64,000 bases of DNA from NCBI RefSeq assembly GCF_902158555.1, contig NZ_CABGGS010000012.1:358880-422879 (forward strand), in the 5' to 3' direction. Of the stretch, positions 49,293-57,914 are shown piece by piece; position 1 is the first letter of the stretch, and each line of letters starts with the position of its first letter. Source of the DNA: Klebsiella spallanzanii (GTDB lineage: Bacteria > Pseudomonadota > Gammaproteobacteria > Enterobacterales > Enterobacteriaceae). Under the pieces are notes generated by a model. It searched no databases. It saw only the letters and a program-made list of their open reading frames with translations, and was not told the DNA's origin. The position numbers and the translations under genes were made by a program.

Positions 49293-49417
49293 TACCGCTA
49301 CTTAATTCGATTTGCAAGAAGGCGGCAAGTGAGAGAACCCCAGGAGCTTACTGAAGTAAGTGACTGGGGTGAGCGAGGGCCGCCAACGCACGTGCAAATT
49401 GAAGTATGACGGATATA
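49293..49417. repeat. ERIC element 1
   Basis: The stretch contains the ERIC core AAGTAAGTGACTGGGGTGAG and its inverted counterpart ACCCCAGGAGCTTACT, with outer arms AATTCGATTTGCA and TGCAAATTGAAGT. Total length of about 125 bases fits an ERIC unit. It lies directly after tacT. Confidence 0.92.
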
Positions 49418-49606
49418 TTTTATTATTCACCTGGATGGTTCGTGATTCGCTATGTGAATTACAACTCAGGCAAGGAAATATTGAGCTGGTGGCGTTCTTG
49501 GCCTGTGAAATTAAACAGTAAGAGTGTCTGGTGGGGAATTATCCCCATCCTTCTTTTGGTGTTGAGTATTCTCAATGCACCCTTTCATTTCTCATCAAAT
49601 AAATAA
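49406..49606 (+). CDS. Unrecognised small membrane-associated ORF
   Basis: This is a 66-residue open frame whose ATG (49406) lies inside the end of the ERIC element. It has one hydrophobic segment (WWGIIPILLLVLSILNA, about residues 42-58) and an aromatic-rich N-terminal half. No ribosome site of note is present (TTGAAGT). I do not recognise a family. A strong terminator follows directly. It could be a genuine small gene whose start was replaced when ERIC arrived, or a chance frame. Confidence 0.35.
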   Translation: MTDIFYYSPGWFVIRYVNYNSGKEILSWWRSWPVKLNSKSVWWGIIPILLLVLSILNAPFHFSSNK

Positions 49607-49610
49607 TTTG

Positions 49611-49634
49611 CCTCCTGATATCAGGAGGCCTTTT
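49611..49634 (+). terminator. Intrinsic terminator after tacT/small ORF
   Basis: CCTCCTGA and TCAGGAGG arms around a TA loop are followed by CCTTTTTCTTTTT. This is a strong Rho-independent terminator on the plus strand; it ends whatever transcript leaves tacAT or the small ORF. Confidence 0.85.
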
Positions 49635-49664
49635 TCTTTTTGCACGATCGTTTAATAAAACAGA

Positions 49665-49694
49665 CTTGAAATCCCTGCCGCGATGTGGCTATCC
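49665..49694 (+). promoter_or_regulatory. Promoter of the ABC-F gene
   Basis: TTGAAA (49665-49670) and, 18 bases later, TATCCT (about 49689-49694) form a plausible sigma-70 promoter 130 bases before the ABC-F start. Confidence 0.4.
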
Positions 49695-49738
49695 TATGTC
49701 CCGATGAACCCCTCGTCTTACCGGAGAGCACACGCCAA

Positions 49739-49805
49739 ATGAACAAACACGACTGATGAATTTCACGCCTTGCTGAGCGCTATTTGCGAGCAGGGGAAGT
49801 ATTGA
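49739..49805 (+). other. Possible leader ORF, frame-interrupted, upstream of ABC-F gene
   Basis: ATG 49739, preceded by GGAGAG, encodes only MNKHD before TGA at 49754. In the +1 frame the codons from 49755 read DEFHALLSAICEQGKY and end at TGA 49803-49805, nine bases before the ABC-F ribosome site. A single added base near 49750 would join them into a 20-odd-residue peptide. It may be a leader peptide with a shifted frame, a relic of one, or chance. Confidence 0.3.
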
Positions 49806-49823
49806 TTTCATTCAGGAGTGCTT

Positions 49824-51443
49824 ATGGCTTATTGTGCCCAGTCCCCCTCTTTTATTTTGCATCAGGTCACCTGTCAGTTTGCGACGGGAGATACGCTTTT
49901 TGGTCCGCTTAATTTATCGCTGGAAGGTTCCCCCTGCGGCCTTGTTGGGCGCAATGGCGTCGGCAAAACCCGGTTACTGCGTTTGCTGGCAGGCCTGGAG
50001 TCGCCGTCCAGTGGCCACATTGAGCCTATCGCTTCAGTCGGTTATGTTGCGCAGCAGTTAGTGATTACCCCAGATATGACGCTGGCGGAATTGTTGGGCT
50101 TCGGTTCCATTTTTTCTGCTCTGGATCGCCTTGAGCGAGGCGAAGGGCGTGCTGACGATCTTGAACATCTTGATGGTTATTGGAACCTTCCCGATCGTTT
50201 GTACACAGGATTTATGGCAGCTGGTTTAGGTGAGTTTTCCCCCGAACGGCTGGCCTCTTCGCTGAGTGGTGGCGAACGGGTGAAGGCGCAGCTCATCGGG
50301 ATATTTCTCTCCAGCGTAGATTTTCTTCTGCTTGACGAGCCTACTAACCATCTCGATCGCCAGGGCCGCCAGTGGCTCTATGAACAGCTTGAGCAGTGGC
50401 GCGGTGGGGCGCTGATTGCCAGCCATGACCGGGAATTGTTGGCGTTAATGCCGCGTATTCTTGAACTGACGCCTGCGGCTCTGCGCAGCTATGGCGGCAA
50501 CTATGCGGATTATCAGCAGCAGCGAGATGTGGAGCAGCAGGCTGCCCGCGCCGCTCTTGAGCATGCCGTTACTGAACGACGCCGCACTCGTGCTCGAATG
50601 CACAAAGAGCACGATGCCTGCCAGCGGCGTTCCGCACAGACGCTGCGCACTGTCGATACGCTAAACATCGCTTCATTCGAGCGGGTTGCTTACAAAGGGG
50701 CCGCAAAGGAGCGTCCTGGCGCCCTTAAGCGTCAGCATCGTGAACAAAGTCGTGTACTCAACGATGCGGTAGTGCAGGCGCGGGAGCGGGTGGAAGAGGA
50801 TAGCCCGGTAATGTTCACGTTGCCTGGTAGCCAGGTTGCGATGGGAAAACAGGTGCTGGAACTGGAGGCGTTACAGCTGGCGCATACGGATATGGCACCA
50901 TTGAGCTGGCGCCTTGATGGGGCGATGCGTGTTGCGCTACGTGGCCCCAACGGCTGCGGTAAGACCACGTTGCTTAAAACGTTGCTGGGCCTGGAGCCTC
51001 CGCTGTCGGGGAGCTGTCGCTTATCGGTTAACGCGGCGTATCTGGATCAACATCTGACCCAGTTGGACCTGTCGCTGTCGGTGATGGTGCACCTGAATCT
51101 CGGCGATACTCCACTGGAAGAAGGTGTGCTGCGCAGCCAGCTGGCGCAGCTTCAGCTGGCTGCGGACAAAGTCCACTTACCGTTATCGGCCCTGAGCGGA
51201 GGCGAAAGACTGAAGGCGGCGCTGGCCTGCGTGCTCTGGCGACGGGACGCTACGCAGTTATTGCTATTAGATGAGCCTACTAATCATCTCGATCTGGCAT
51301 CGACTCAAGCGATTGAAAAAGCATTAGGCGCGTTTCCCGGCGCAATGCTGGTGGTGTCGCATGATGAGACATTCCTGCAGAACTTAGGGCTAACGCATTG
51401 CCTGGAGTGGCGAGAATCTGGCTGGTACGCCAGCGTGCTTTGA
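49824..51443 (+). CDS. ABC-F family ATPase
   Basis: This 539-residue protein has two nucleotide-binding domains and no membrane segment. Domain 1 has GRNGVGKT, LSGGE and LLLDEPTNHLD; domain 2 has GPNGCGKT, LSGGE and LLLDEPTNHLD. They are joined by a basic, helical linker (about 240-330) that in ABC-F proteins inserts at the ribosomal E site. Family members act on translation or protect ribosomes from antibiotics. It is not one of EttA, Uup, YheS or YbiT as I recall them, so its role is unassigned. ATG 49824 follows AGGAG. Confidence 0.88.
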   Translation: MAYCAQSPSFILHQVTCQFATGDTLFGPLNLSLEGSPCGLVGRNGVGKTRLLRLLAGLESPSSGHIEPIASVGYVAQQLVITPDMTLAELLGFGSIFSALDRLERGEGRADDLEHLDGYWNLPDRLYTGFMAAGLGEFSPERLASSLSGGERVKAQLIGIFLSSVDFLLLDEPTNHLDRQGRQWLYEQLEQWRGGALIASHDRELLALMPRILELTPAALRSYGGNYADYQQQRDVEQQAARAALEHAVTERRRTRARMHKEHDACQRRSAQTLRTVDTLNIASFERVAYKGAAKERPGALKRQHREQSRVLNDAVVQARERVEEDSPVMFTLPGSQVAMGKQVLELEALQLAHTDMAPLSWRLDGAMRVALRGPNGCGKTTLLKTLLGLEPPLSGSCRLSVNAAYLDQHLTQLDLSLSVMVHLNLGDTPLEEGVLRSQLAQLQLAADKVHLPLSALSGGERLKAALACVLWRRDATQLLLLDEPTNHLDLASTQAIEKALGAFPGAMLVVSHDETFLQNLGLTHCLEWRESGWYASVL

Positions 51444-51544
51444 GTCAATGCAAGGGCCAGCGCTTTGGGAATCCATTTATATTAGTCTGATAAAGAGAAA
51501 GGTTATTATTAGCGCTAGTGCCTCACTCGGCAGAAAAGGCCGAT

Positions 51545-51934
51545 ATGAATAACCTCATTTTAAAATTGATCGTTTTTTATCAGCGCGTTATCTCGCCGCG
51601 CAAAGGGTATCGCTGCGCCTATGGTGTTTTACATCATACGCAGGGATGCTCCGGGGCAGTAAAAGAGATTATCCAACGAAAAGGTGTGATTGGCGGGCGG
51701 AAAGAGATTCGTCAGCGTTTTGCTGACTGCCGGTTAGCCGCTGAAGCTTTGCAAAAGCAAAAACCTAAAGATGATTTGAAACGTAAGAAACGGCGTAGTC
51801 ATTGCGATGTTTCGGGTTGTGACGGTCAGTGCTGTACTCATCTGGTACCGGATTCGCTGCCGGAGATTCCGTTGCCGGATTTTGGCTGCCCCTGCGACTG
51901 TGCTTCTCTGAGATTCAACGGTTATCGCAAATAA
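51545..51934 (+). CDS. YidD-like protein with cysteine-rich C-terminal tail
   Basis: The 129-residue protein starts with a YidD (membrane protein insertion efficiency factor) domain: LIVFYQRVISPRKGYRCAYG, a cysteine in QGCSGAVKEIIQRKG and GGRKEIRQRFADCR. Canonical YidD of about 85 residues ends there; this one continues through a KRKKRR basic patch into a tail with paired cysteines (HCDVSGCDGQCC and GCPCDCA) that could bind metal. The usual yidD lies with rnpA-yidC, so this is probably a divergent paralogue. Function unknown. Confidence 0.75.
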   Translation: MNNLILKLIVFYQRVISPRKGYRCAYGVLHHTQGCSGAVKEIIQRKGVIGGRKEIRQRFADCRLAAEALQKQKPKDDLKRKKRRSHCDVSGCDGQCCTHLVPDSLPEIPLPDFGCPCDCASLRFNGYRK

Positions 51935-51961
51935 AAAATCCCCGCCGTTTGGCAGGGACTT
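51933..51961 (-). terminator. Intrinsic terminator of cspA (bidirectional)
   Basis: On the minus strand CCCTGCC-AAAC-GGCGGGG (with one G-T pair) is followed by ATTTTTTAT. It also sits right at the 3' end of the YidD-like gene. Confidence 0.8.
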
Positions 51962-51983
51962 TAGAATTCTGAGCTTTTTAAGC

Positions 51984-52196
51984 TTACAGGCTGGTTACGT
52001 TACCAGCTGCCGGGCCTTTAGCGCCGCTTTCGATGGTGAAGGAAACTTTCTGACCTTCGTCCAGGGATTTGTAGCCATCGTTCTGGATAGCAGAGAAGTG
52101 TACGAACACGTCTTTAGAGCCATCGTCAGGAGTGATGAAGCCGAAGCCTTTGTCAGCGTTGAACCATTTTACGATACCAGTCATTTTACCGGACAT
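51984..52196 (-). CDS. cspA: Major cold-shock protein CspA
   Basis: CspA is a 70-residue single OB-fold RNA chaperone that melts structured RNA at low temperature. The RNA-binding motifs KGFGFI and VFVHF are present, and the whole sequence appears identical to E. coli CspA. It is preceded by a long conserved leader and followed by an intrinsic terminator. Confidence 0.99.
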
Positions 52197-52354
52197 AGTG
52201 AATTACCTTTAAAAAAAATAAATGAGCCTTGCGGCGTTACGGTCTGGACTACAGATTTGAAGCGATAAAGGGAAAGTTCACTACCGGGGTATCAACGGAT
52301 AACCTTTGAAGGACTGCTCTATTCGAATGCTCTGTGGTCTTTACATCAAACCTG
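52197..52354 (-). promoter_or_regulatory. cspA cold-responsive 5' leader
   Basis: The transcript start should be near 52354, because the cold-box-like GGTTTGATGTAAAGACC (52336-52352) matches the first bases of the E. coli cspA mRNA. The later GATACCCC...CGCTTCAAATCTGTA segment also matches. This 158-base leader refolds with temperature to permit cold translation. An AAAGGTAAT ribosome site ends it. Confidence 0.85.
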
Positions 52355-52449
52355 CGAGCATTAACGCATTTTCACGGAGTGATAGCAAACTTTTTTTTCC
52401 GCGGCATAAAAACGGTCCTGAACAGGACCGCTGGCCGTACTCAAAATCA

Positions 52450-52740
52450 TCAGTCAATGAGCTGTCTTGAAAGCTGTGGATTCGCCTGTATCAGACGCAT
52501 CAGTTTTAGCTCAGTGATCGAGGGTTTTACGCGTCTTGATTCCCACTCTTTTACCATTGCTACGCTGACACCCATGGCATTGGCGAAATCATCTATCTTC
52601 AGCCCGGTGCCTCTGCGTAGCTGTTCAAATTCACTGAATGCGGCGGGCTTACGCGTCAGGGTGGCCGCCTGAGCCTGATCTTTAAAAATAATTTGTTCCA
52701 GGTTGCTCAGTAGTTCAAATGCAGGATCTTTATATTCCAT
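52450..52740 (-). CDS. yiaG: YiaG, HTH-type regulator
   Basis: This 96-residue protein has a HigA/MqsA-like helix-turn-helix (LRRGTGLKIDDFANAMGVSV and VKEWESRR, about residues 42-70). It matches E. coli YiaG nearly throughout the C-terminal half. Such proteins resemble solitary antitoxins, but no toxin gene is adjacent here. It lies downstream of cspA's promoter region in E. coli as here. Target genes are unknown. Confidence 0.93.
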   Translation of the reverse strand: MEYKDPAFELLSNLEQIIFKDQAQAATLTRKPAAFSEFEQLRRGTGLKIDDFANAMGVSVAMVKEWESRRVKPSITELKLMRLIQANPQLSRQLID

Positions 52741-52932
52741 TGAGAACTCCTCTCTTGCATACGGCGGAGGGTGAATTTTGTAGAGCCTCTTAAGAATAGT
52801 CGGAAAAAAATCGAAGAATTGTTGCTCAGGTGATTATTTGCCGACGTGGTTTCTTTGGGGGCTTTTTGAGCGGGATAAGGTGATGATTAATATCAGGACT
52901 GGTGGAACAGAAAATTATTGTAAACAGTTAAG

Positions 52933-52970
52933 AAAAAAAACAGAAAAGGCCAGCATGTTGTAGCTGGCCT
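52933..52970 (-). terminator. Intrinsic terminator of the AAHS transporter gene
   Basis: On the minus strand AGGCCAGC-TACAACAT-GCTGGCCT is followed by TTTCTGTTTTTTTT. It ends the transporter gene six bases after its stop. The rest of the 235-base gap to yiaG shows no gene. Confidence 0.88.
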
Positions 52971-52975
52971 GAAGA

Positions 52976-54334
52976 TTACGCTTTTTGCATTTTTTCCACT
53001 TCACCTTGTGAAGCCATCGGTTGCCGCTGTCCCAGTTTATATTTAACCAACAGCGCGATGGCGGACAGAAACGCCGGAATCGCCAGCAAGGAGAATATCG
53101 TTTCAAAAGAGAGCTGGGCCTGCATTAAGAATGCACCGCTAAATGCGCCGAGAATGCCGCCAAAACGCCCAATACCTAACATCCAGGCAACACCGGTCGC
53201 GCGACCCTGAGTCGGGTAGAATCCGGCTGCCAGCGCAGGCATAGAGGATTGCGCGCCGTTCATAATGCTGCCCGCGATAAACACCATCACGCCCATCAGC
53301 AGCAGGTTATGGGTTGAGAAACCGACCAGACAAACGAATATCCCGGTCAGCAGCCAGCCGACGGCGACAACTTTGTTCGGGTTGATTTTATCCATCAGCG
53401 CGCCGAGGATCAGGACGCCAATACCACCACCTAACGGGAACAGCGCGGTAATGATCGAGGCCTGGCTCATGGTTGCGCCAGTTTCGCGAATCAGCAGTGG
53501 TAGCCAACTGGTCAGTAAATAGAAGATCAGCAGGCCCATAAAGTAGGTCAGGCAGAGCATAACGGTGCCGATGGCGTAGCGCGGTGAAAAAATCACCCCG
53601 ATGGCCGATTTCTCTTTTACTTGTCCTGCTTCGCGTAGCTCAAACTCCACTTGTTCGGGAACCGGAGCAATACGGCGCAGGATAGCGGCAATGCGCTGAG
53701 CGGGCTGCTTTTTGATCACCATATATCGCGCTGATTCCGGCAGCAGAAAGATCAGCACCACAGCCAGTAGCAGCGGCATCACGCCACCAAGCACCAGCAC
53801 GCTTTGCCAGCCGTAGTGGGGAATCATCCACGCGGAGAGAAACCCGCCCAGCGACGAGCCCATCGGAAAGCCGACGAACATCAGGTTGACCATCAGCGCC
53901 CGACGGCGCTCGGGGGCATATTCACTCATTAGCGTCGCGGCGTTCGGCATGGCGGCACCCAGCCCAAGACCGGTTAAAAAACGCAGCAGCGTCAGTTGAT
54001 TGAGGCTGGTGGCAAAGGCGGTCATCAAGCTGAAGCCGCCGAAAACTACAATGGACATAATCAGGACTTTCTTACGTCCGACGCGGTCGGCCAGCGGTCC
54101 GGCTGTCAGCGCACCGACGGCAAGCCCCACTAAAGCGGCGCTCATCACCGGGCCTAACGCCGATTTTTCGACGCCCCATTCCTGCACCAGGTCAGAGGCG
54201 ATAAAGCCGATTATCGCGGTATCGAATCCGTCCATCGCGACGGTGATAAAACATAAGGCCAGAATCATCCACTGGTATTTCGTGAAGGGATGTTCATTGA
54301 TAAAAGCCTGAATATCGATGGTTGTTTTCTTCAT
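52976..54334 (-). CDS. AAHS-family MFS transporter (aromatic acid type)
   Basis: This 452-residue transporter has twelve predicted membrane segments, with the aromatic-acid:H+ symporter motif DGFDTAIIGFIA in helix 1 and the loop GPLADRVGRKKVL. It resembles PcaK, BenK and MhpT and so probably imports an aromatic carboxylate. No aromatic-degradation gene is adjacent and the gene stands alone between yiaG and yiaF, where E. coli has none that I recall. Substrate is not readable from the sequence. Confidence 0.85.
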   Translation of the reverse strand: MKKTTIDIQAFINEHPFTKYQWMILALCFITVAMDGFDTAIIGFIASDLVQEWGVEKSALGPVMSAALVGLAVGALTAGPLADRVGRKKVLIMSIVVFGGFSLMTAFATSLNQLTLLRFLTGLGLGAAMPNAATLMSEYAPERRRALMVNLMFVGFPMGSSLGGFLSAWMIPHYGWQSVLVLGGVMPLLLAVVLIFLLPESARYMVIKKQPAQRIAAILRRIAPVPEQVEFELREAGQVKEKSAIGVIFSPRYAIGTVMLCLTYFMGLLIFYLLTSWLPLLIRETGATMSQASIITALFPLGGGIGVLILGALMDKINPNKVVAVGWLLTGIFVCLVGFSTHNLLLMGVMVFIAGSIMNGAQSSMPALAAGFYPTQGRATGVAWMLGIGRFGGILGAFSGAFLMQAQLSFETIFSLLAIPAFLSAIALLVKYKLGQRQPMASQGEVEKMQKA

Positions 54335-54775
54335 GCGGCATTCCTGGCAGGCAGAGCGGGGGACAGAGATAGATTATTATTATCTCCCTCGCGGGCGTTG
54401 ATGTTGTTTGTGCGATTATCGAACGAACTGCCGTTAATCGCTCATTTAATGAAATCATCGAATGCTGATTCAGGCAATGTGGGCTGGCCGGTAAGCGTGC
54501 GATTATCGTCCGCTTTGCAGGACAGAAGGGAATGGGTTTGAATTAATGATAATAAAAACAGTTTATTACATAAATTATCCGAAGGCGGAATGATAGCGGT
54601 AATTGTGATGAACTTAACAGACGATATTATTGCGCGCTAAAACAGCGATAACCGGCATTTTAAGGCGGAAGATTGTCAGGAAAAGGTATCCTGCAAGGCC
54701 GACCTGGACTATCCTTGTCAGCGTCTGGCACGTGTGTGCCTGTTTGCGCTTTTTTTGGCTGAAAGGAGTAAAAAA
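54335..54775. other. 441-base gap between AAHS gene and yiaF
   Basis: The gap holds the divergent promoters of the transporter and yiaF. It is AT-rich around 54540-54650, with no open frame, RNA gene or palindrome that I can support. Confidence 0.5.
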
Positions 54776-55486
54776 ATGGCGACAGGAAAGTCCTGCTCTC
54801 GCTGGTTTGCGGCTATTGCAGCCCTGTTAATGGTGGTTAGCCTGAGTGGGTGTTTTGATAAAGAAGGCGATCAGCGTAAAGCGTTCATCGACTTCCTGCA
54901 AAATACGGCAATGCGTAGCGGCGAACGTCTGCCGACGCTGACCGCCGATCAGAAAAAACAGTTTGGGCCTTTCGTTTCCGACTACGCGGTGATTTACGGC
55001 TATTCACAGCAGGTGAGTCAGGCGATGGATGCCGGTCTGCGCCCGGTGGTTGATAGCGTGAACGCGATTCGCGTACCGCAGGATTATGTGACCCAGCGCG
55101 AGCCGCTGCGTCAGGCAAACGGCGCGTTAGGCGTCCTGAGCCAGCAGCTGGAAAACGCAAAAATGCAGGCGGATGCCGCCCACGGTGCGCTGAAACAGGG
55201 CGACGATCTGAAGCCGGTTTTTGACCAGGTTTATAATAAGGTCGTGACCGGTCCGGCGAATGCGCTACAGCCGCTGATTCCAGCCGCACAGGTATTCACC
55301 CAGCAGCTGGTGCAGGTAGGTGATTTTGTTGCTCAGCAGGAGGCGCAGGTCAGCTTCGTGGCGAACGGTATTCAGTTCCCGACTTCGCAGCAGGCCAGCC
55401 AGTACAATACGCTGATTGGGCCGCTGGCCGCTCAGCACCAGGCCTTTAATCAGGCGTGGACCGCAGCGGTTAACGCGACTCGCTAA
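54776..55486 (+). CDS. yiaF: YiaF, DUF3053 lipoprotein
   Basis: This 236-residue protein has a lipoprotein signal with the lipobox SLSGC near residues 22-26, followed by FDKEGDQRKAF. The body is helical and rich in Gln and Ala. It matches E. coli YiaF (236 residues) closely. Since Phe follows the cysteine, outer-membrane sorting is likely. ATG 54776 follows AAAGGAG; the frame extends to 54734 without support. Function is unknown. Confidence 0.94.
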   Translation: MATGKSCSRWFAAIAALLMVVSLSGCFDKEGDQRKAFIDFLQNTAMRSGERLPTLTADQKKQFGPFVSDYAVIYGYSQQVSQAMDAGLRPVVDSVNAIRVPQDYVTQREPLRQANGALGVLSQQLENAKMQADAAHGALKQGDDLKPVFDQVYNKVVTGPANALQPLIPAAQVFTQQLVQVGDFVAQQEAQVSFVANGIQFPTSQQASQYNTLIGPLAAQHQAFNQAWTAAVNATR

Positions 55487-55496
55487 CCGTTTGACA

Positions 55497-55532
55497 AACC
55501 GGGCAAGGCGCAGACCTTAGCCCGGTTTTTGT
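55497..55532 (+). terminator. Intrinsic terminator of yiaF
   Basis: AACCGGGC and GCCCGGTT arms are followed by TTTGTTT, 10 bases after the yiaF stop and just before the convergent ghrB 3' end. Confidence 0.85.
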
Positions 55533-55535
55533 TTC

Positions 55536-56507
55536 TCACTTCACCTGCGGGTTCACGCAGTTCTTCTCTACCTTGCCGTTCAGGGCGTCGATCAGGTTAT
55601 CCACCGCGCAGGCCGCCATGTTGTAGCGGGTTTCATGCGTGGCTGAGCCGATGTGCGGCACCGCAACGACGTTCGGCAGACTCAGCAGCGGAGAGTCTTT
55701 TGCCAACGGCTCTTGCTCAAACACATCCAGCCCGGCGGCATAAATTTCACCTTCCTGCAGAGCGGTGATCAACGCTTTCTCGTCAACCACCGGACCGCGT
55801 CCGGCGTTGATAAAGATGGCGGAAGATTTCATTTTGGCAAACTGCTCTTTACCAAACAGGTGATGGGTTTCTTCGGTCAGCGGCAGGATCAGACAGACAA
55901 AATCCGCTTCCTGCAGCAGGGTGTCGAGATCGCAATAGCGGGCGTTAAAGCGCTCTTCCGCCTGCGGGTGCTGGCGGCGAGCGTTATAGAGAATCGGCAT
56001 GCCGAAACCCGCATGCGCGCGCTGGGCGAGCGCCATCCCGATACGTCCCATGCCGACGATACCAAGGGTTTTATGGTGAACATCGTTACCAAACCAGTCC
56101 GGACCGATGCTTTTGGTCCACTCTCCCGCCTTCACGCGGTTGGCCACTTCAACTACCCGACGCGCGGTGCTTAACACCAGCGCCATCACCGTATCAGCGA
56201 CGGTTTCAGTCAGCACGGTGGGGGTATGCATCAGCAGCACCTTGCGCGCATTCAGCGCATCGACGTCAAAGTTGTCATAGCCGACGGAGATGGTCGAGGT
56301 TGCACGAAGCTTCGGCATTTTCTCCAGTAACGCGGTATCGACTTTTTCGCTGGAACCCAGCAGACCTACCGCTTCAGCAAACGCGGCGGCGTGCTGAGAA
56401 ACGGTCTCCGGACTCAGGTTTTTGACCTGAGTGACGGTAAAGTGTTGTTCCAGACGTTGTTGCAGGTCGTCGGGAAGCGTTTTGTAGAGAATAACTGACG
56501 GCTTCAT
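55536..56507 (-). CDS. ghrB: Glyoxylate/hydroxypyruvate/2-ketogluconate reductase GhrB
   Basis: This 323-residue D-2-hydroxyacid dehydrogenase (E. coli 324) has the NAD(P) motif GIVGMGRIG, the catalytic arginine in [10 protein letters not shown], glutamate in [10 protein letters not shown] and histidine in [12 protein letters not shown]. GhrB reduces glyoxylate, hydroxypyruvate and 2-keto-D-gluconate. Here it closes an operon with kguE, kguK and kguT, where it takes the KguD position (reduction of 2-keto-6-phosphogluconate); the specificity split is inferred. Confidence 0.94.
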   Translation of the reverse strand: MKPSVILYKTLPDDLQQRLEQHFTVTQVKNLSPETVSQHAAAFAEAVGLLGSSEKVDTALLEKMPKLRATSTISVGYDNFDVDALNARKVLLMHTPTVLTETVADTVMALVLSTARRVVEVANRVKAGEWTKSIGPDWFGNDVHHKTLGIVGMGRIGMALAQRAHAGFGMPILYNARRQHPQAEERFNARYCDLDTLLQEADFVCLILPLTEETHHLFGKEQFAKMKSSAIFINAGRGPVVDEKALITALQEGEIYAAGLDVFEQEPLAKDSPLLSLPNVVAVPHIGSATHETRYNMAACAVDNLIDALNGKVEKNCVNPQVK

Positions 56508-56531
56508 GCGGTTCTCCGTTGCGTTAAGGTT

Positions 56532-57812
56532 TCAGGCGTGACGTGCGCCAAGCGGAAGTTTTTGATTGTTAGCAGGCTTAACAATCAGAGTAAGCCATAC
56601 CGAGGCGAAAAGCGCCACTCCCATAAAAATGTACGATGCTGACGGGCTGCCGGTGGTGCCGTTGAGATAGCCCACAAACCATGAACCGAAGAAGGAACCG
56701 AGTGCCCCCATGCTGTTGATCAGCGCCATTGCGCCCCCGGCTACGTTACGCGGCAGCATTTCAGGGATGATGGCAAAGAACGGTCCATACGGGGCATACA
56801 TCGCCGCACCGGCAATCACCAGCAGGGTGTAAGAAACCCAGAAATGGTTCGCACCGACGGCCCACGAGCCGATAAAAGCGAAGGCGGCAATTAACAGCAG
56901 CGGCCAGACGAACAGCTTACGGTTCTGCATTTTATCGGAGGCCCACGACACCACGATCATCGCGATGGTTGCCGCCAGATAAGGAACGGAAGAGAGCCAG
57001 CCCACCTCGACCATGCCCATATTTTCGCCGCCGCTGCGGATGATAGAAGGCAACCACAGCACGAAACCGTAAACCCCGATGCTCCAGGCGAAATACTGCA
57101 TGCACAGCAGGATAACATTGCGCGAGCGGAAGGCTTCCCCGTAGTTGCGCACCGGTTTGATACCCTGCTGTTCACGCTCCAGTTGCTCCTGCAATGCGGC
57201 TTTTTCACTCTCCGCCAGCCAGTTGACCTGCGACGGTTTGTCTTTGACCAATACCCACCAGCAGAATGCCCAAATCACCGCCGGGACGCCTTCAATAATA
57301 AACATTTCCCGCCAGCCGAAGGCCTGAATCAGGTAGCCGGAGACCACCGACATCCACAGCACCGTGACCGGGTTGCCGAGGATCAGGAAGGTATTGGCGC
57401 GCGAACGTTCAGATTTAGTAAACCAGTTGCTGATGTAAATCAGCATCGCCGGCATCACCGCCGCTTCAACGACGCCAAGAATAAAGCGGATTGCCGCCAG
57501 CGCGGGGATGTTGTGCACCATCCCGGTCAGTGAGGCGCAGCCACCCCACAGAATCAGGCAGATAAAAATCAGTTTGCGTACGCTGCGGCGTTCGGCGTAA
57601 ATCGCACCGGGGATCTGAAAGAAGAAGTAACCGAGGAAGAACAGCGCCCCCAGCAGGGAGGAGACGCCCTTGGTAATGCCTAAGTCTTCAGTAATACCGG
57701 CCGCCGAAGCGAAGCTGAAGTTAGCGCGGTCAAGGTATGCCAGGCTATACGTGATAAACACGATAGGCATGATGTACCACCAGCGTTTTGTTGCATTCGT
57801 CGAACTATTCAT
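56532..57812 (-). CDS. kguT: 2-ketogluconate transporter KguT-like (ACS family MFS)
   Basis: This 426-residue MFS protein has twelve membrane segments and the anion:cation symporter signature LAYLDRANFSFASAAG near helix 1. It belongs with KguT/GudP-type sugar-acid carriers. ATG 57812 follows GAGG; the frame extends to 57875 without support. It lies between kguK (102 bases upstream) and ghrB (24 bases downstream), so 2-ketogluconate is the likely cargo. Confidence 0.85.
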   Translation of the reverse strand: MNSSTNATKRWWYIMPIVFITYSLAYLDRANFSFASAAGITEDLGITKGVSSLLGALFFLGYFFFQIPGAIYAERRSVRKLIFICLILWGGCASLTGMVHNIPALAAIRFILGVVEAAVMPAMLIYISNWFTKSERSRANTFLILGNPVTVLWMSVVSGYLIQAFGWREMFIIEGVPAVIWAFCWWVLVKDKPSQVNWLAESEKAALQEQLEREQQGIKPVRNYGEAFRSRNVILLCMQYFAWSIGVYGFVLWLPSIIRSGGENMGMVEVGWLSSVPYLAATIAMIVVSWASDKMQNRKLFVWPLLLIAAFAFIGSWAVGANHFWVSYTLLVIAGAAMYAPYGPFFAIIPEMLPRNVAGGAMALINSMGALGSFFGSWFVGYLNGTTGSPSASYIFMGVALFASVWLTLIVKPANNQKLPLGARHA

Positions 57813-57914
57813 AGGTTTGCCTCTGTTAGTGAGGTGACGCTCATCATAGAAAAGATCTGTTACGCCGCGCTGCATGTAGGGTACAGGACGGCCGTGACAT
57901 TGTGCTGAATCTGC

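Noticed and set aside
49754-49756. Programmed +1 frameshift of the prfB type at the ABC-F leader stop
   Set aside because: The codon before TGA is GAC, and a slip onto ACT would not re-pair with the same tRNA; no upstream Shine-Dalgarno-like stimulator is placed as in prfB.
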